A stretch of 64,000 nucleotides of DNA, from positions 24,944 through 88,943 of the forward strand of contig JAUJOD010000006.1 of the NCBI GenBank assembly GCA_030447865.1, in the 5' to 3' direction. The notes below the pieces were generated by a model. The model was given only the letters and a program-made list of their open reading frames with translations. It was not told where the DNA came from and did no database searches. Both the position numbers and the translations under genes were made by a program. Shown one piece after another: positions 27,337-35,944 of the stretch; positions within the stretch are counted from its first letter, which is position 1, and each line of letters opens with the position of its first letter. Source of the DNA: Nocardioidaceae bacterium. Its GTDB lineage: Bacteria > Actinomycetota > Actinomycetes > Propionibacteriales > Nocardioidaceae.

Positions 27337-28146
27337 GTGGACAAGCAGTGGATCCCGGCGCGGTTGCGAGAATCCCTTACCGCCCTTGTCGCCGCTTGTA
27401 AGGACGACCCTGGGGTCTTGGCTGCGTGGGTAGGAGGCTCCCTTGCGCGGGACACGGCAGACGATTGGAGTGACATTGACCTGCATCTCCTCGTAGCTCA
27501 CCCCGAGGAGTTCGGCAGCGGCATCACCGACTGGTTCGCTCGAACGATGCCTGCGGTGTTGGCCGACGAGATCCCGGGCGTACCGGGTGGCTTCATGTTC
27601 GTGACGCCCGATTGGATCCACGTCGACGTCATCGTTCACGGCAGCCAGACGTTCTCTCAAGATGAGTTCCCCGCCCGGGTGCTGCTCGACCCCCACGGCC
27701 TCGTGCGAGACATCCCCGCGTCCGCTGAGCAGATGGTGGGCGAACCCTACCTCCCGCACGATCAGATCCAGCTGTACCTCTACTTTATGGGCGTCACGGT
27801 CACCGTGATCCATCGGCGCGAGTGGCTTGCTCTCGCCCAAGGCGCTGCCGGCTTCAGGGATTCGCTCCTCATCCCGCTGATGCTCGCCGAGAACGGCGTT
27901 CGAAAGACCGATGGAGCCAAACGACTAAATCGCTACCTCACTGCCGAACAGATCGCAGCACTACAGGCGATCCCACCCATCGGCTCGAACCCCGAGCAGC
28001 TGATCAACGCCCATACAGCCATCGCCCGGGAATACCTCACACGAGGGCGTCGTCTCGCCGCAGCGCTCAATCAAACATGGCCCACAGCGCTCGAACAAGC
28101 CTCCCTCGCCCTCTGGCGACGCGAGCTCGGCATCAACCTTGAGTAG
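27337..28146 (+). CDS. Nucleotidyltransferase-domain protein
   Basis: A 269-residue protein of the polymerase-beta-like nucleotidyltransferase superfamily. The active site is GGSLARDTADDWSDIDL, with the GS motif at 34-35 and metal-binding Asp46 and Asp48; a third acidic position is in WIHVDVIVHG. A helical C-terminal domain (about 140-269) follows. Relatives include streptomycin adenylyltransferase-type enzymes, but the substrate is unknown. GTG 27337 has AAGGG upstream; the open frame begins at 27202. Confidence 0.8.
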   Translation: MDKQWIPARLRESLTALVAACKDDPGVLAAWVGGSLARDTADDWSDIDLHLLVAHPEEFGSGITDWFARTMPAVLADEIPGVPGGFMFVTPDWIHVDVIVHGSQTFSQDEFPARVLLDPHGLVRDIPASAEQMVGEPYLPHDQIQLYLYFMGVTVTVIHRREWLALAQGAAGFRDSLLIPLMLAENGVRKTDGAKRLNRYLTAEQIAALQAIPPIGSNPEQLINAHTAIAREYLTRGRRLAAALNQTWPTALEQASLALWRRELGINLE

Positions 28147-28193
28147 GCGGGGTATGACACTGGCCCCGTCGCGGCGAGATGACGCACATTGCG

Positions 28194-28209
28194 ACGTGAC
28201 AGGTCACGT
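28194..28209. promoter_or_regulatory. Perfect 7-bp palindrome
   Basis: ACGTGAC and GTCACGT with a two-base centre, between the nucleotidyltransferase gene and the HAD fragment. It could be a regulator site. It has no T-run, so a terminator is less likely. Confidence 0.35.
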
Positions 28210-28296
28210 GCTCGGATCGCGGCGTAGAAACACGTTCTGCTGCGGGAACTGACTGCCTGGCTGGGGGGTTGACGTGCGTCGTGATTGAGTGGCCGC

Positions 28297-28530
28297 GTGT
28301 TCACGACGATCTTGCTGGACCTGGACGGCGTGCTCAAGGTGCCTGATCACGGCTGGATCTTGGCCACGATGGACGACCTGGGCTTCTCAGTCAGCCTGGA
28401 ACAGGCCGAGTCGTGCCATTACCTCGGGATCAGGCGGTTCGACGAATCTGCACGCCAGCCGCTTCGGCAGGACTACGAACGGTGCTATCCCGAAGGGGTA
28501 CGTGCGCGTTTCGACCAAGAGATCTCAACG
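28297..28530 (+). pseudogene. N-terminal fragment of a HAD-family hydrolase
   Basis: The frame opens with FTTILLDLDGVLKVP, the HAD motif I (DxDG), and runs through a cap-like helical segment (SLEQAESCHYLGIRRFDESA) to about 28530. It then loses family character and stops at 28635. The rest of the domain (motifs II-IV) is missing on this strand, and a matching C-terminal HAD part lies on the opposite strand immediately beyond. Confidence 0.6.
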
Positions 28531-28815
28531 CATAGCGGACGATCTCAGGATCTGGCTTGGACAGACCGACGACCGAGGACTCGACCACCAACGCCAGCGG
28601 CCCACCGGCTACCTGGGTCAGTTCGTGGTGTGTGAGCCAGTCGACAGCACCTGGTCGTTGGTTCTGCGTGATCGCAGCCAGTTGGAGACCCGCAGCCGCC
28701 CACGCGCGCAGCGCGTTCGCCGAGCCAGGGGTCACCATGGAGCGTCGGAAGGCTGCACCGAAGAGCAGGTGCTGCCTGACTTGTGGCCATTGCGGTGTCG
28801 GCACTCCAAGCGCCT
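28514..28815 (-). pseudogene. Middle/C-terminal fragment of a HAD-family hydrolase, inverted
   Basis: The minus-strand frame reads TPGSANALRAWAAAGLQLAA with ITQNQRPGAVDWLTHHEL (motif II region) and VVESSVVGLSKPDPEIVRYA (motif III Lys). Motif IV, expected next, is lost where this fragment meets the 3' end of the plus-strand HAD fragment. The two fragments together would cover most of one HAD domain, in opposite orientation. Confidence 0.6.
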
Positions 28816-29154
28816 GAGATGAAGCGGTGTACGTCGGCGACGGCCTTCGCTTGGATGCACCGGCAGCCTGTGGAGCAGGAGTCTCCTTCATCCACCTGAC
28901 GCCTCTCGGAGACTGCTCCTGTGCCCATCCTCATCTGCGCGGAGTTGGCAGTGACGACCTGCCCGTTGATTGATAACCCAGCAGCTACGCCAGGCCGCAG
29001 CTTCCTGGCGCGCTCGTTGCGGCAGACGAGTACGTCTGTTGAGTCGCGAGAGGAACGCCGCAGTGCGACGGCTCTTGCCCATTGCCTCAGAGCCCGAGAC
29101 GGCGAAGGCCTCCTGACTCGCGTTTCCGCAGTTCAGGAAGCCTTTGCACGGTTG
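28816..29154. other. Region between the HAD fragments and tRNA-Glu, nothing recognised
   Basis: About 340 bases downstream (3' side) of the tRNA-Glu gene. It is a typical place for the end of an integrated element, but I see no integrase and no repeated tRNA 3' end. Confidence 0.35.
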
Positions 29155-29227
29155 TAGCCCCGACGGGATTCGAACCCGCGCTACCGCCTTGAGAGGGCGG
29201 CGTGCTAGGCCGCTACACAACGGGGCC
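29155..29227 (-). tRNA. tRNA-Glu (anticodon CTC)
   Basis: Cloverleaf on the minus strand: acceptor GGCCCCG pairs with CGGGGCT, the anticodon stem-loop is GCCGCCCTCTCAAGGCGG with CTC, and the T-loop is GGTTCGAATCC. CCA is not encoded. It lies 46 bases from tRNA-Gln. Confidence 0.95.
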
Positions 29228-29273
29228 ATCGAGCGGACGAGACTGTATCGGACCGCGGCCCGTTGTCTCATCG

Positions 29274-29345
29274 CTGGGGTACTAGGACTCGAACCTAGAC
29301 TAACTGGACCAGAACCAGTCGGGCTGCCAATTACCCCATACCCCA
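29274..29345 (-). tRNA. tRNA-Gln (anticodon CTG)
   Basis: Minus strand: acceptor TGGGGTA pairs with TACCCCA, the anticodon loop is GGTTCTGGTCC with CTG, and the T-loop is GGTTCGAGTCC. CCA is not encoded. It lies downstream of gltX, whose GluRS probably mischarges it, in a genome that also has GatCAB. Confidence 0.95.
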
Positions 29346-29517
29346 TGGGTAGTCGGCGCCCGCTCGGACGCCGACGCCCGACGATACCGGAGGCGACTGA
29401 CGGGTTCCAAAGCGCCGCCGAGGGCTAACTCGAGGCGGTCTTGGCTGCTGGGTAAACAACGGGCTTGAGTCCGGTCTAGGCGAGTTGCTTCCCCGCGCTA
29501 TGGCTGGCTGGCGAGGG

Positions 29518-30684
29518 TCACCGCTGGTAGCGGATCAGTTGGCCGGCTTGCTTTGCCGCGAGATTCAGCGCAGGGCCGAGCTCAGCGTCCACCGCGGCTT
29601 GCATCTCAGCATCCATCACGACCGCGGCTGACTCGGCCGGCCTGCTCGCGAGCAGCCGGATGCGCAACGGCGTCGCCGGATGAGAGTCGTCGATGCGGCT
29701 TGCCTGCATGGGCGGCGCCGACCGGCGACGGAGAACGTCCTCCTGCGAGAGAGCGGCCATGTCCGCCGACACCATCGCCCACATGTCCGGGCGGTCCGGG
29801 CTCACAGCCGCTCTGGTCATAGCCGTTTCCACCCTCGGTTCGCTGAGAAGCACATCGAGCAGGGCCAACGCGCCGTCGCTCCCGCCCGCTCTCGCGGCGT
29901 CCAGATCGGCCAGGTACTCCTGGCGCTGGCGAGCTGGTGCATTGATCCAGGCGATCACGATGAGGTAGGCCATGATCAGTGCGCGAAGCGGTGCCATCAG
30001 ATACGTCTGGACGAAGTCGACTCCCCCGTACACGACGTTCCGCATCCCGCCGGCGATATCAAGCCAGTGGAAGAGGGTCTCCTCAGCGCTGCCAACCCAC
30101 CGACTATGGGTGAGATCACCGTGCGCGAAATGCCCTAACTCGTGACCGATGAGCGCCACCCGCGCCTGCGGCGAGGCAGCAACCCAGAGCGGCGCCCCGA
30201 GACCGAGGATGCGACGCCGCCGCCACCCAGCGTGGAAGGCGAATGCGTTGAACGAGTCGACGATCAGGACCTCGTGCGGCATTGGCGCGCCGTTGGTTCC
30301 GGCTACCGCCCGCAGCAACCCAAACAGTTCCGGTGAGTCGGCGCTGGTCAGCAGTACGACGTGCGGTGGCCGTCTCGGCGCCTGCGGCCGGATGCCGATG
30401 GCGACTAGCAGGAGCGCGACACCGAGTCCGCGGACCATCCAGTTGTCTCCGCGCACGAGCAACACCAGGCCGCCGAGCGCCGCGGCGATGGTCAGGGCAT
30501 GGACGGGCAGGACTACAAGGAAGGCCAGCAGTTGCCACCAGAACGTCACGCCACGACTGCCTGGTCGAGCTCCACCGAGCCGAGCCAAGTGCCGCTCGGC
30601 CATCCGGTCCACCAGGTCGCGCTCCACGCGTTGCAGCCAGTTCGGCCGGGCGTCGAGGTCGGTGGCCACTCCCCGATTCTGCAC
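29518..30684 (-). CDS. M48-family zinc metalloprotease, membrane-bound
   Basis: A 388-residue protein. Two hydrophobic segments (about 48-95) precede the protease domain. The zinc site is HELGH (His181, Glu182, His185), with Glu256 in RQEYLADLDAAR as the third ligand, as in HtpX/Ste24-type enzymes. A further hydrophobic stretch (about 225-248) lies between them. Likely a quality-control protease of the cytoplasmic membrane. The start may be ATG 30684 or the GTG five codons in. Confidence 0.88.
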   Translation of the reverse strand: MQNRGVATDLDARPNWLQRVERDLVDRMAERHLARLGGARPGSRGVTFWWQLLAFLVVLPVHALTIAAALGGLVLLVRGDNWMVRGLGVALLLVAIGIRPQAPRRPPHVVLLTSADSPELFGLLRAVAGTNGAPMPHEVLIVDSFNAFAFHAGWRRRRILGLGAPLWVAASPQARVALIGHELGHFAHGDLTHSRWVGSAEETLFHWLDIAGGMRNVVYGGVDFVQTYLMAPLRALIMAYLIVIAWINAPARQRQEYLADLDAARAGGSDGALALLDVLLSEPRVETAMTRAAVSPDRPDMWAMVSADMAALSQEDVLRRRSAPPMQASRIDDSHPATPLRIRLLASRPAESAAVVMDAEMQAAVDAELGPALNLAAKQAGQLIRYQR

Positions 30685-30877
30685 ACAATGCCCAACCGTG
30701 CGGCCGTGGGTCAGAGGCGCGCGACGTACTGATGGACTGACGTAGAGGCGCGAAGCCCCTCCCCCGACCGATCCGCGCGACAGGTAAACGAAATGTCATC
30801 TGGTGGCACTTTATTCACCCGCGGCGTCGCGGCCGGACACTCGCCGATAAGCGGGGAGCTTCTCGGTGGTCGACGAG

Positions 30878-31792
30878 TCAGCCGGCTGCCCAATAGTCGG
30901 CAGAGTCAAGGTTCTGGATCTCCACTCCCTGGGGAACGTACTTGGCCATCGCACAGTTCCTGCGGATGAGTTCCGCCTCCGCGCGGTCGCCGGTGGTCTC
31001 GTCGGCGACCGACCGCCATATCTCGTTGGCCCGGAAGTAGTTCCCGTCGAGCCGGTAGAAGCGCTCGTTGGCGCCGTACACGTGGTATCTCGGCTGCGGT
31101 CGGTCGGCCCGCAGCTCACCCTCGAGGTAGCGCTCCCCAACTTTGACGCGCAGCTGGAACGTCGTTTCGGTGTCGTTGCGGATTTGCAGGTCGACGTAGT
31201 TGTAGACGATGCTGCAGCCGGTGCCCCAGGGCAGCACGCGGTCGTTGTCGGGGAACGGGTCATAGGAGTGCTCGGAGCGGTCGGTCACGGTCAGGTCGCT
31301 GTGCAGCACCATCCAGTGCAGCAGGTTGGCCAGCTGGCAGATGCCGCCACCGACGCCGGGCACCACATCGCCGTTCGAGAGCCGCATTCCGTCGAGGTAG
31401 CCACGACGGCGAGTGCAGTTTCCCACCACCTTGTTGAACGAGAACGTCTCTCCCGGCTTGATCAGCAAGCCGTCGACGCGTCCGGCCGCCAGCATCAGGT
31501 TGGTGACCTTGTTGTGCTGCAGGTACATCTCAGACTCCCCGAGCTGCCGCAGCAACAGGGACTGGTGCGCTATCACGAGCACCGGCAGGTCGTCGTACGA
31601 CGTGTCGCTCGCCCAGCGGGCATCGGAGCGGACCCAGGCGAGCCGGCGACGGGCTCGGTTGACCGCCACCGCCACCGGGTAGAGCCACGGATGCCGCTGG
31701 GAGAGCCGCTGTTTGCGCGCGGCCAACTGGCGCATCCGCGCCAGGTCAGGGCGCGGTGGCTCGACCTGGCTCTGTGTTCGCTCGCTGGTCAA
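30878..31792 (-). CDS. VanW-family protein
   Basis: A 304-residue protein with the VanW core: GETFSFNKVVGNCTRRRGY, then GVGGGICQLANLLHWM and RSEHSYDPFPDNDRVLPW. VanW is encoded in some vancomycin-resistance clusters, but its activity is unknown and most homologues lie outside such clusters, as here. No signal peptide is visible. The apparent start is TTG 31792, with AGAGG upstream. No van genes are nearby. Confidence 0.88.
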   Translation of the reverse strand: MTSERTQSQVEPPRPDLARMRQLAARKQRLSQRHPWLYPVAVAVNRARRRLAWVRSDARWASDTSYDDLPVLVIAHQSLLLRQLGESEMYLQHNKVTNLMLAAGRVDGLLIKPGETFSFNKVVGNCTRRRGYLDGMRLSNGDVVPGVGGGICQLANLLHWMVLHSDLTVTDRSEHSYDPFPDNDRVLPWGTGCSIVYNYVDLQIRNDTETTFQLRVKVGERYLEGELRADRPQPRYHVYGANERFYRLDGNYFRANEIWRSVADETTGDRAEAELIRRNCAMAKYVPQGVEIQNLDSADYWAAG

Positions 31793-31862
31793 CCCGCGTC
31801 ACCTCTACCTGCAGACTGGCCCATACCGGTCAGACGCACAAGAGCGCCCGTTCAGTTGCCCG

Positions 31863-32744
31863 TCAGTTGTACGCCGCTCGGCGCCGTGCGACGGCGAGCA
31901 GCCACGGTACGACGATGGCAAGCAGCACCGCGTCGACGATCAGCGGCAGCCAGGAGACCGCCTCGGGGTCAAGGGCCTCGTCCACGGTGCCCAGCAGACC
32001 CGTCGGCACGAGGACGGCGATGTTCTTGACCGCGTGGACGGCGATGCTCGCCTCGAGCCCACCGGTCTTGACGGCCAGGAACGCCAACGCGACGCCCAGC
32101 AGCAGCCGGTCGGCGAACAGCTGCGGGTCGAACTGGAGGTGGGCGACCGCGAAGAGCAGCCCGCTCAGCCCGCAGCACACGCTCACCGGCAACCGGGTAG
32201 AGCCGAGCCCCTGCAGCAGCAGCCCCCGGAACACGTACTCCTCCCCCGCTGCCTGCAGCGGCGTCGTGAGCACAACGACGACCAGGAACGCCCAAACAGA
32301 GAGGTCGAGCGGCCCCTTCCGGGTCGCGATGGCGCCGGCAGTGCCCGCGAGGAGCAGCAGCGACCACACAGCGAGCGCGATTGCGGTGCACGTGAGCAGC
32401 CACCGCCAGCGCAGACCCGGCTTGATGGACGACAGCCAGCGGGGGCGGACGCCGTACAACACTCGGGCGAGAACGGCGGCGAGCCCGATGAGCGCGGCCA
32501 AGCCAAGGTTGAGGCCGAGCATCTCACCGGCGTTGACGCCGTTGGAGATGTCGAAGTCGAAGTCGCGGAAACCGAGCAGGTGGGCGCCAGCGAACACTCC
32601 CGCGAAGGCAAGCAGCGGCAGGACGAGCAGGCCGGCGACGCTGCCGAACACGGCGACCACCAACCGCCACAGTCCGCCGCCAGTGGGAGTCAAGACCCGC
32701 AGGTACGGCGTGCCTGGGAGCGGTGTGCGCGGTGCTGCCGTCAC
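31863..32744 (-). CDS. CPBP-family intramembrane glutamic protease
   Basis: About 293 residues with seven or eight hydrophobic helices. The catalytic motifs of the CAAX-protease/bacteriocin-processing family are all present: EEYVFRG (double Glu), FAVAHLQFDP and a C-terminal His in HAVKN. GTG 32744 was chosen because it starts after the gltX stop; a TTG at 32783 would overlap gltX by 20 bases. Substrates are unknown. Confidence 0.85.
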   Translation of the reverse strand: MTAAPRTPLPGTPYLRVLTPTGGGLWRLVVAVFGSVAGLLVLPLLAFAGVFAGAHLLGFRDFDFDISNGVNAGEMLGLNLGLAALIGLAAVLARVLYGVRPRWLSSIKPGLRWRWLLTCTAIALAVWSLLLLAGTAGAIATRKGPLDLSVWAFLVVVVLTTPLQAAGEEYVFRGLLLQGLGSTRLPVSVCCGLSGLLFAVAHLQFDPQLFADRLLLGVALAFLAVKTGGLEASIAVHAVKNIAVLVPTGLLGTVDEALDPEAVSWLPLIVDAVLLAIVVPWLLAVARRRAAYN

Positions 32745-32763
32745 TGCACTGTTGTCTGCGCTG

Positions 32764-34272
32764 TCACAGGGCGGCGGCGCCAAGCCGTTTCAGCGACCGC
32801 TCGCGCCCGAGCAACTCCAGTGACTCGAACAGGGGCGGAGAGATGCGACGCCCGGTCACCGCAACGCGGACCGGCCCGAACGCGTTGCGCGGTTTGAGCC
32901 CCATGCCGTCGACCAGTACGGCGCGCAACGCCGCCTCGATCGAGGCGGTGTCCCATCCGTCGACCTGGCTCAGCGCGTCGTAGGACGCTTGGGCGACGGT
33001 CTTGCCGTCGCCGGTCAGCATCTTGGACGCGGCGTCCGGGTCGAGCCTGAACTTCTCCTCGGGCACGAAGAGGAAGCCGAGCATGTCGACGGCCTCGCCC
33101 AAGGTGGTGCTGCGTTCCTGCACCAGCGGAGTCGCCGCGATAAGCATCGCTTCATCTTCCGCATCGACCGGGTCGGCCAAGAGTCCCGCCCGCTGCAGGT
33201 AGGGCACCAGGCGGGCGGCGAGATCGGCCGCGGGAAGCGCTCGCAGGTGTGCGGCGTTGATCGCCTCGCACTTCTTCAGGTCGAATCGTGCGGGGTTGGG
33301 GTTGACCCGTCGGATGTCGAAGGCGGCGACCATCTCATCCATCGTGAAGACGTCGCGGTCCTCGGCGATGCCCCACCCGAGCAGGGCCAGGTAGTTGAGC
33401 AGGCCTTCGGGCAGGAATCCGCGGTCGATGTACTCGGCCAGCCCCGAGCCTTTGTCGCGTTTGGAGAGTTTCCTGGTGCCCTCGCCCACGACTACCGGCA
33501 GATGCCCGAACCGTGGCGAGCCTGAGCCAATGCCCAGCCGCGACAGCGCGCCGTACAGGGCGATCTGGCGAGGAGTCGAGGACAGCAGGTCCTCACCGCG
33601 CAGCACGTGGGTGATCTGCATGAGCGCGTCGTCGACGGGGTTGACCAGCGTGTAGAGCGGGTGGCCGGTGGCGCGCACCAGCACATAGTCGGGGACGTGC
33701 TCGGCCTGGAACGTGATGTCACCGCGGACCAGGTCGCTGAACGTGATGGGGTCGTCGGGCATCCGAAACCGCAGCACCGGCTTGCGGCCCTCGGCCTGGT
33801 AACCGGCCACCTGCTCGTCGGTCAGCGAGCGGCAGTGGCCGTCGTACCCCGACGTTCGGCCCGCGGCGAGCGCGGCGTCACGCCGCTCGTCGAGCTCAGC
33901 CCGGGAGCAGTAGCAGCCGTACGCCGCGCCAGCGTCATGCAGGCGGGCGGCGATGTCGGCGTAGATGTCGAGCCGCTGCGACTGCACGTACGGCGCGAAC
34001 GGCCCGCCCACCTCGGGCCCCTCGTCCCAGTCGATGCCCAGCCAGTGCAGCGAGTCCAGCACGGACGCCACACCTGTCTCGGTGTTGCGCGCCTCGTCGG
34101 TGTCTTCGATGCGCAGCACCAAGGTGCCGCCGAAGTGACGCGCGAACGCCCAGTTGAAGAGCCCGCTGCGCACGCTCCCCACGTGCAGCGAACCGGTCGG
34201 CGATGGCGGAAACCGCACCCTCACCTGGTCTGGAGGGATGGCGCCCAAGACGTCCGTGGGAGCCTCAGTCAC
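32764..34272 (-). CDS. gltX: Glutamate--tRNA ligase
   Basis: A 502-residue class I synthetase. The HIGH-type motif is PSPTGSLHVGSV and the KMSKS-type motif is RKLSKRDKG. A helical anticodon-binding domain makes up the last third. The CYC segment in YGCYCSRAEL suggests part of a zinc-binding site. GTG 34272 overlaps the preceding FAH-family gene by eight bases. With tRNA-Gln downstream and gatCAB in the same window it is presumably non-discriminating, charging both tRNA-Glu and tRNA-Gln. Confidence 0.96.
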   Translation of the reverse strand: MTEAPTDVLGAIPPDQVRVRFPPSPTGSLHVGSVRSGLFNWAFARHFGGTLVLRIEDTDEARNTETGVASVLDSLHWLGIDWDEGPEVGGPFAPYVQSQRLDIYADIAARLHDAGAAYGCYCSRAELDERRDAALAAGRTSGYDGHCRSLTDEQVAGYQAEGRKPVLRFRMPDDPITFSDLVRGDITFQAEHVPDYVLVRATGHPLYTLVNPVDDALMQITHVLRGEDLLSSTPRQIALYGALSRLGIGSGSPRFGHLPVVVGEGTRKLSKRDKGSGLAEYIDRGFLPEGLLNYLALLGWGIAEDRDVFTMDEMVAAFDIRRVNPNPARFDLKKCEAINAAHLRALPAADLAARLVPYLQRAGLLADPVDAEDEAMLIAATPLVQERSTTLGEAVDMLGFLFVPEEKFRLDPDAASKMLTGDGKTVAQASYDALSQVDGWDTASIEAALRAVLVDGMGLKPRNAFGPVRVAVTGRRISPPLFESLELLGRERSLKRLGAAAL

Positions 34273-35044
34273 GGGCGACCACCTGGTTGGTCAAGGTGCC
34301 GATGCCGTCGACGGTGACCGAGACGTCGTCGCCAGGCTGCATCGGGCCAACGCCCTCCGGCGTACCGGTCAGCACCACGTCACCCGGAAGCAGGGTCATG
34401 AACGACGTCACGTGGGCCAGGATCGCCGCAACGTCGTGCAGCATCAAGCTCGTGCTTGCCGACTGCTTACGTACACCGTTCAGGTCGGTCGTCACGGTCA
34501 CGTCGGAGGGGTCTAGGTCGGTCTCGATCCACGGGCCGAGCGGGCAGAACGAGTCAAAGCCCTTTGCGCGCGCCCACTGGCCGTCGGTCCGCTGCAGATC
34601 GCGGGCGGTGACGTCGTTGCCGACGGTGTAGCCGTAGATGACCTCGCCGGCGCGCTCCAGTGGCAGGTCGCGGCAGATGCGGCCGATGACCACGGCGAGC
34701 TCACCCTCAAAATGCACGTCGGAGCTTTGCGCCGGGTAGACGATCGGGTCGAACGGTCCGATCACCGAGGTGTTGGGTTTGAGGAACACCAGCGGCTCGG
34801 TGGGCGCCTCGTTCCCCAGCTCGGCGGCGTGGGCGGCGTAGTTGCGCCCGATGCCGACCACCTTGCTGCGCGGGATGACCGGGGCGAGCAGGCGTACGTC
34901 GTCAAGCGGGAACTGCTCACCGGTCAGCTCGACGCCGCTGTAGAGCGGGTCACCGACGACCGAGGCGACGATCTGGTCGCCGTCGCTGCCGCCGACAACG
35001 CCGTACGTCGGCTCGTCGCCGACCGTGAACCGAGCGATTCTCAC
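34265..35044 (-). CDS. Fumarylacetoacetate hydrolase (FAH) family protein
   Basis: A 259-residue metal-dependent enzyme fold. GIGRNYAAHAAELG, then VHFEGELAVVIGR with the metal-binding Glu pair, and later GYTVGNDVTARDLQ and TGTPEGVGPM are family blocks. Members hydrolyse, decarboxylate or isomerise 2-oxo acids; the substrate cannot be read from sequence. GTG 35044 sets the usual length. A homologue directly before gltX is common in actinobacteria, to my knowledge. Confidence 0.9.
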   Translation of the reverse strand: MRIARFTVGDEPTYGVVGGSDGDQIVASVVGDPLYSGVELTGEQFPLDDVRLLAPVIPRSKVVGIGRNYAAHAAELGNEAPTEPLVFLKPNTSVIGPFDPIVYPAQSSDVHFEGELAVVIGRICRDLPLERAGEVIYGYTVGNDVTARDLQRTDGQWARAKGFDSFCPLGPWIETDLDPSDVTVTTDLNGVRKQSASTSLMLHDVAAILAHVTSFMTLLPGDVVLTGTPEGVGPMQPGDDVSVTVDGIGTLTNQVVARD

Positions 35045-35092
35045 AGCCGCCCACCCTACCGGCGGGGCGCGCCGCTCTACGCTGTGACCGTG

Positions 35093-35944
35093 ATGGACGC
35101 CGACACCTGGCACGCCAGGAAGAGCCGCCACGAGGAGCGGGTGGACGCCTGGATCGGACCGCACCTGGACCGTCGCGGCCGCGGACTTTCGCATCCGGTC
35201 GAGGACTTCCTGTTCACCTACTACTCCTACCGTCCAGCGGCACTGCGCCGCTGGCATCCGGGTCTCGGGGTGAGCTTGAGCGGTATCGGCGTCGAGGCGT
35301 TCCGGGTGGTCAAGGGGTACGTCGTTGAGGGCGGCCGCGCGTACGTCGACCCGCGCCAAGTGGCTGAGCGCCGGCTCCAGGTGGAGCGGATCAGGGATTT
35401 GCTCAAGGCCACGCAGAGCCGACCGCTGGCGCTGCGGTGCTTCGGCATGCACGAGTGGGCGATGGTCCACCAGCAGTCGGCTGACGAGGTGCGGCACAGC
35501 GCCTTTCCGCTGCGCCTCGGCGTGGAGAGAACCGCCGAGGTTGTCCGATCGCACCGCATCAGCTGCACGCACTACGACGCGTTTCGCTTCTTCACCGCGG
35601 CAGCGCGCCCGCTGAACGCCGTACAACCAAGTCGGGAGACCCGAGTGCGCAACGAGCAGCCGGGCTGCCTGCACGTGTCGATGGACTGCTACAAGTGGGC
35701 GTACAAGCTCGCCCCGTTCACCTCCGCCGAGCTGGTCGCCGACTGCTTTGAGCTGGCTCGGGAGGTCCGGGTCACCGACATGCGCGCGGCGCCGTACGAC
35801 CTGACCGAGCTCGGCGTCGAGCCGCTGCTGATCGAGACGGCGGCCGGCAAGGCAGAGTACGTCGCCCGGCAGCGCGAGTTCGCCGCTCGAGCCGGCCGGT
35901 TACGCACCCGCCTGCTCAGCGTGTGCGACGACGCCTTGGCCTAG
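35093..35944 (+). CDS. Conserved actinobacterial protein of unknown function
   Basis: A 283-residue soluble protein with strongly conserved-looking blocks: HPVEDFLFTYYSYRP, LRCFGMHEWAMVH, SCTHYDAFRFFT and CLHVSMDCYKWAYKL. Homologues are often labelled 3-methyladenine DNA glycosylase in databases, but I see no HhH-GPD or other glycosylase signature, so I do not use that name. The His/Asp/Glu-rich blocks hint at a metal-dependent enzyme. ATG 35093 was chosen; GTGs at 35084 and 35090 are equally possible. Its last four bases overlap ilvE on the other strand. Confidence 0.75.
   Translation: MDADTWHARKSRHEERVDAWIGPHLDRRGRGLSHPVEDFLFTYYSYRPAALRRWHPGLGVSLSGIGVEAFRVVKGYVVEGGRAYVDPRQVAERRLQVERIRDLLKATQSRPLALRCFGMHEWAMVHQQSADEVRHSAFPLRLGVERTAEVVRSHRISCTHYDAFRFFTAAARPLNAVQPSRETRVRNEQPGCLHVSMDCYKWAYKLAPFTSAELVADCFELAREVRVTDMRAAPYDLTELGVEPLLIETAAGKAEYVARQREFAARAGRLRTRLLSVCDDALA

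Noticed and set aside
30878..31792. VanW as evidence of a vancomycin-resistance cluster
   Set aside because: No vanA/H/X/R/S genes are nearby, and VanW homologues are common without them.
35093..35944. Database-style name 3-methyladenine DNA glycosylase
   Set aside because: No glycosylase motif is visible; the label seems to be inherited.
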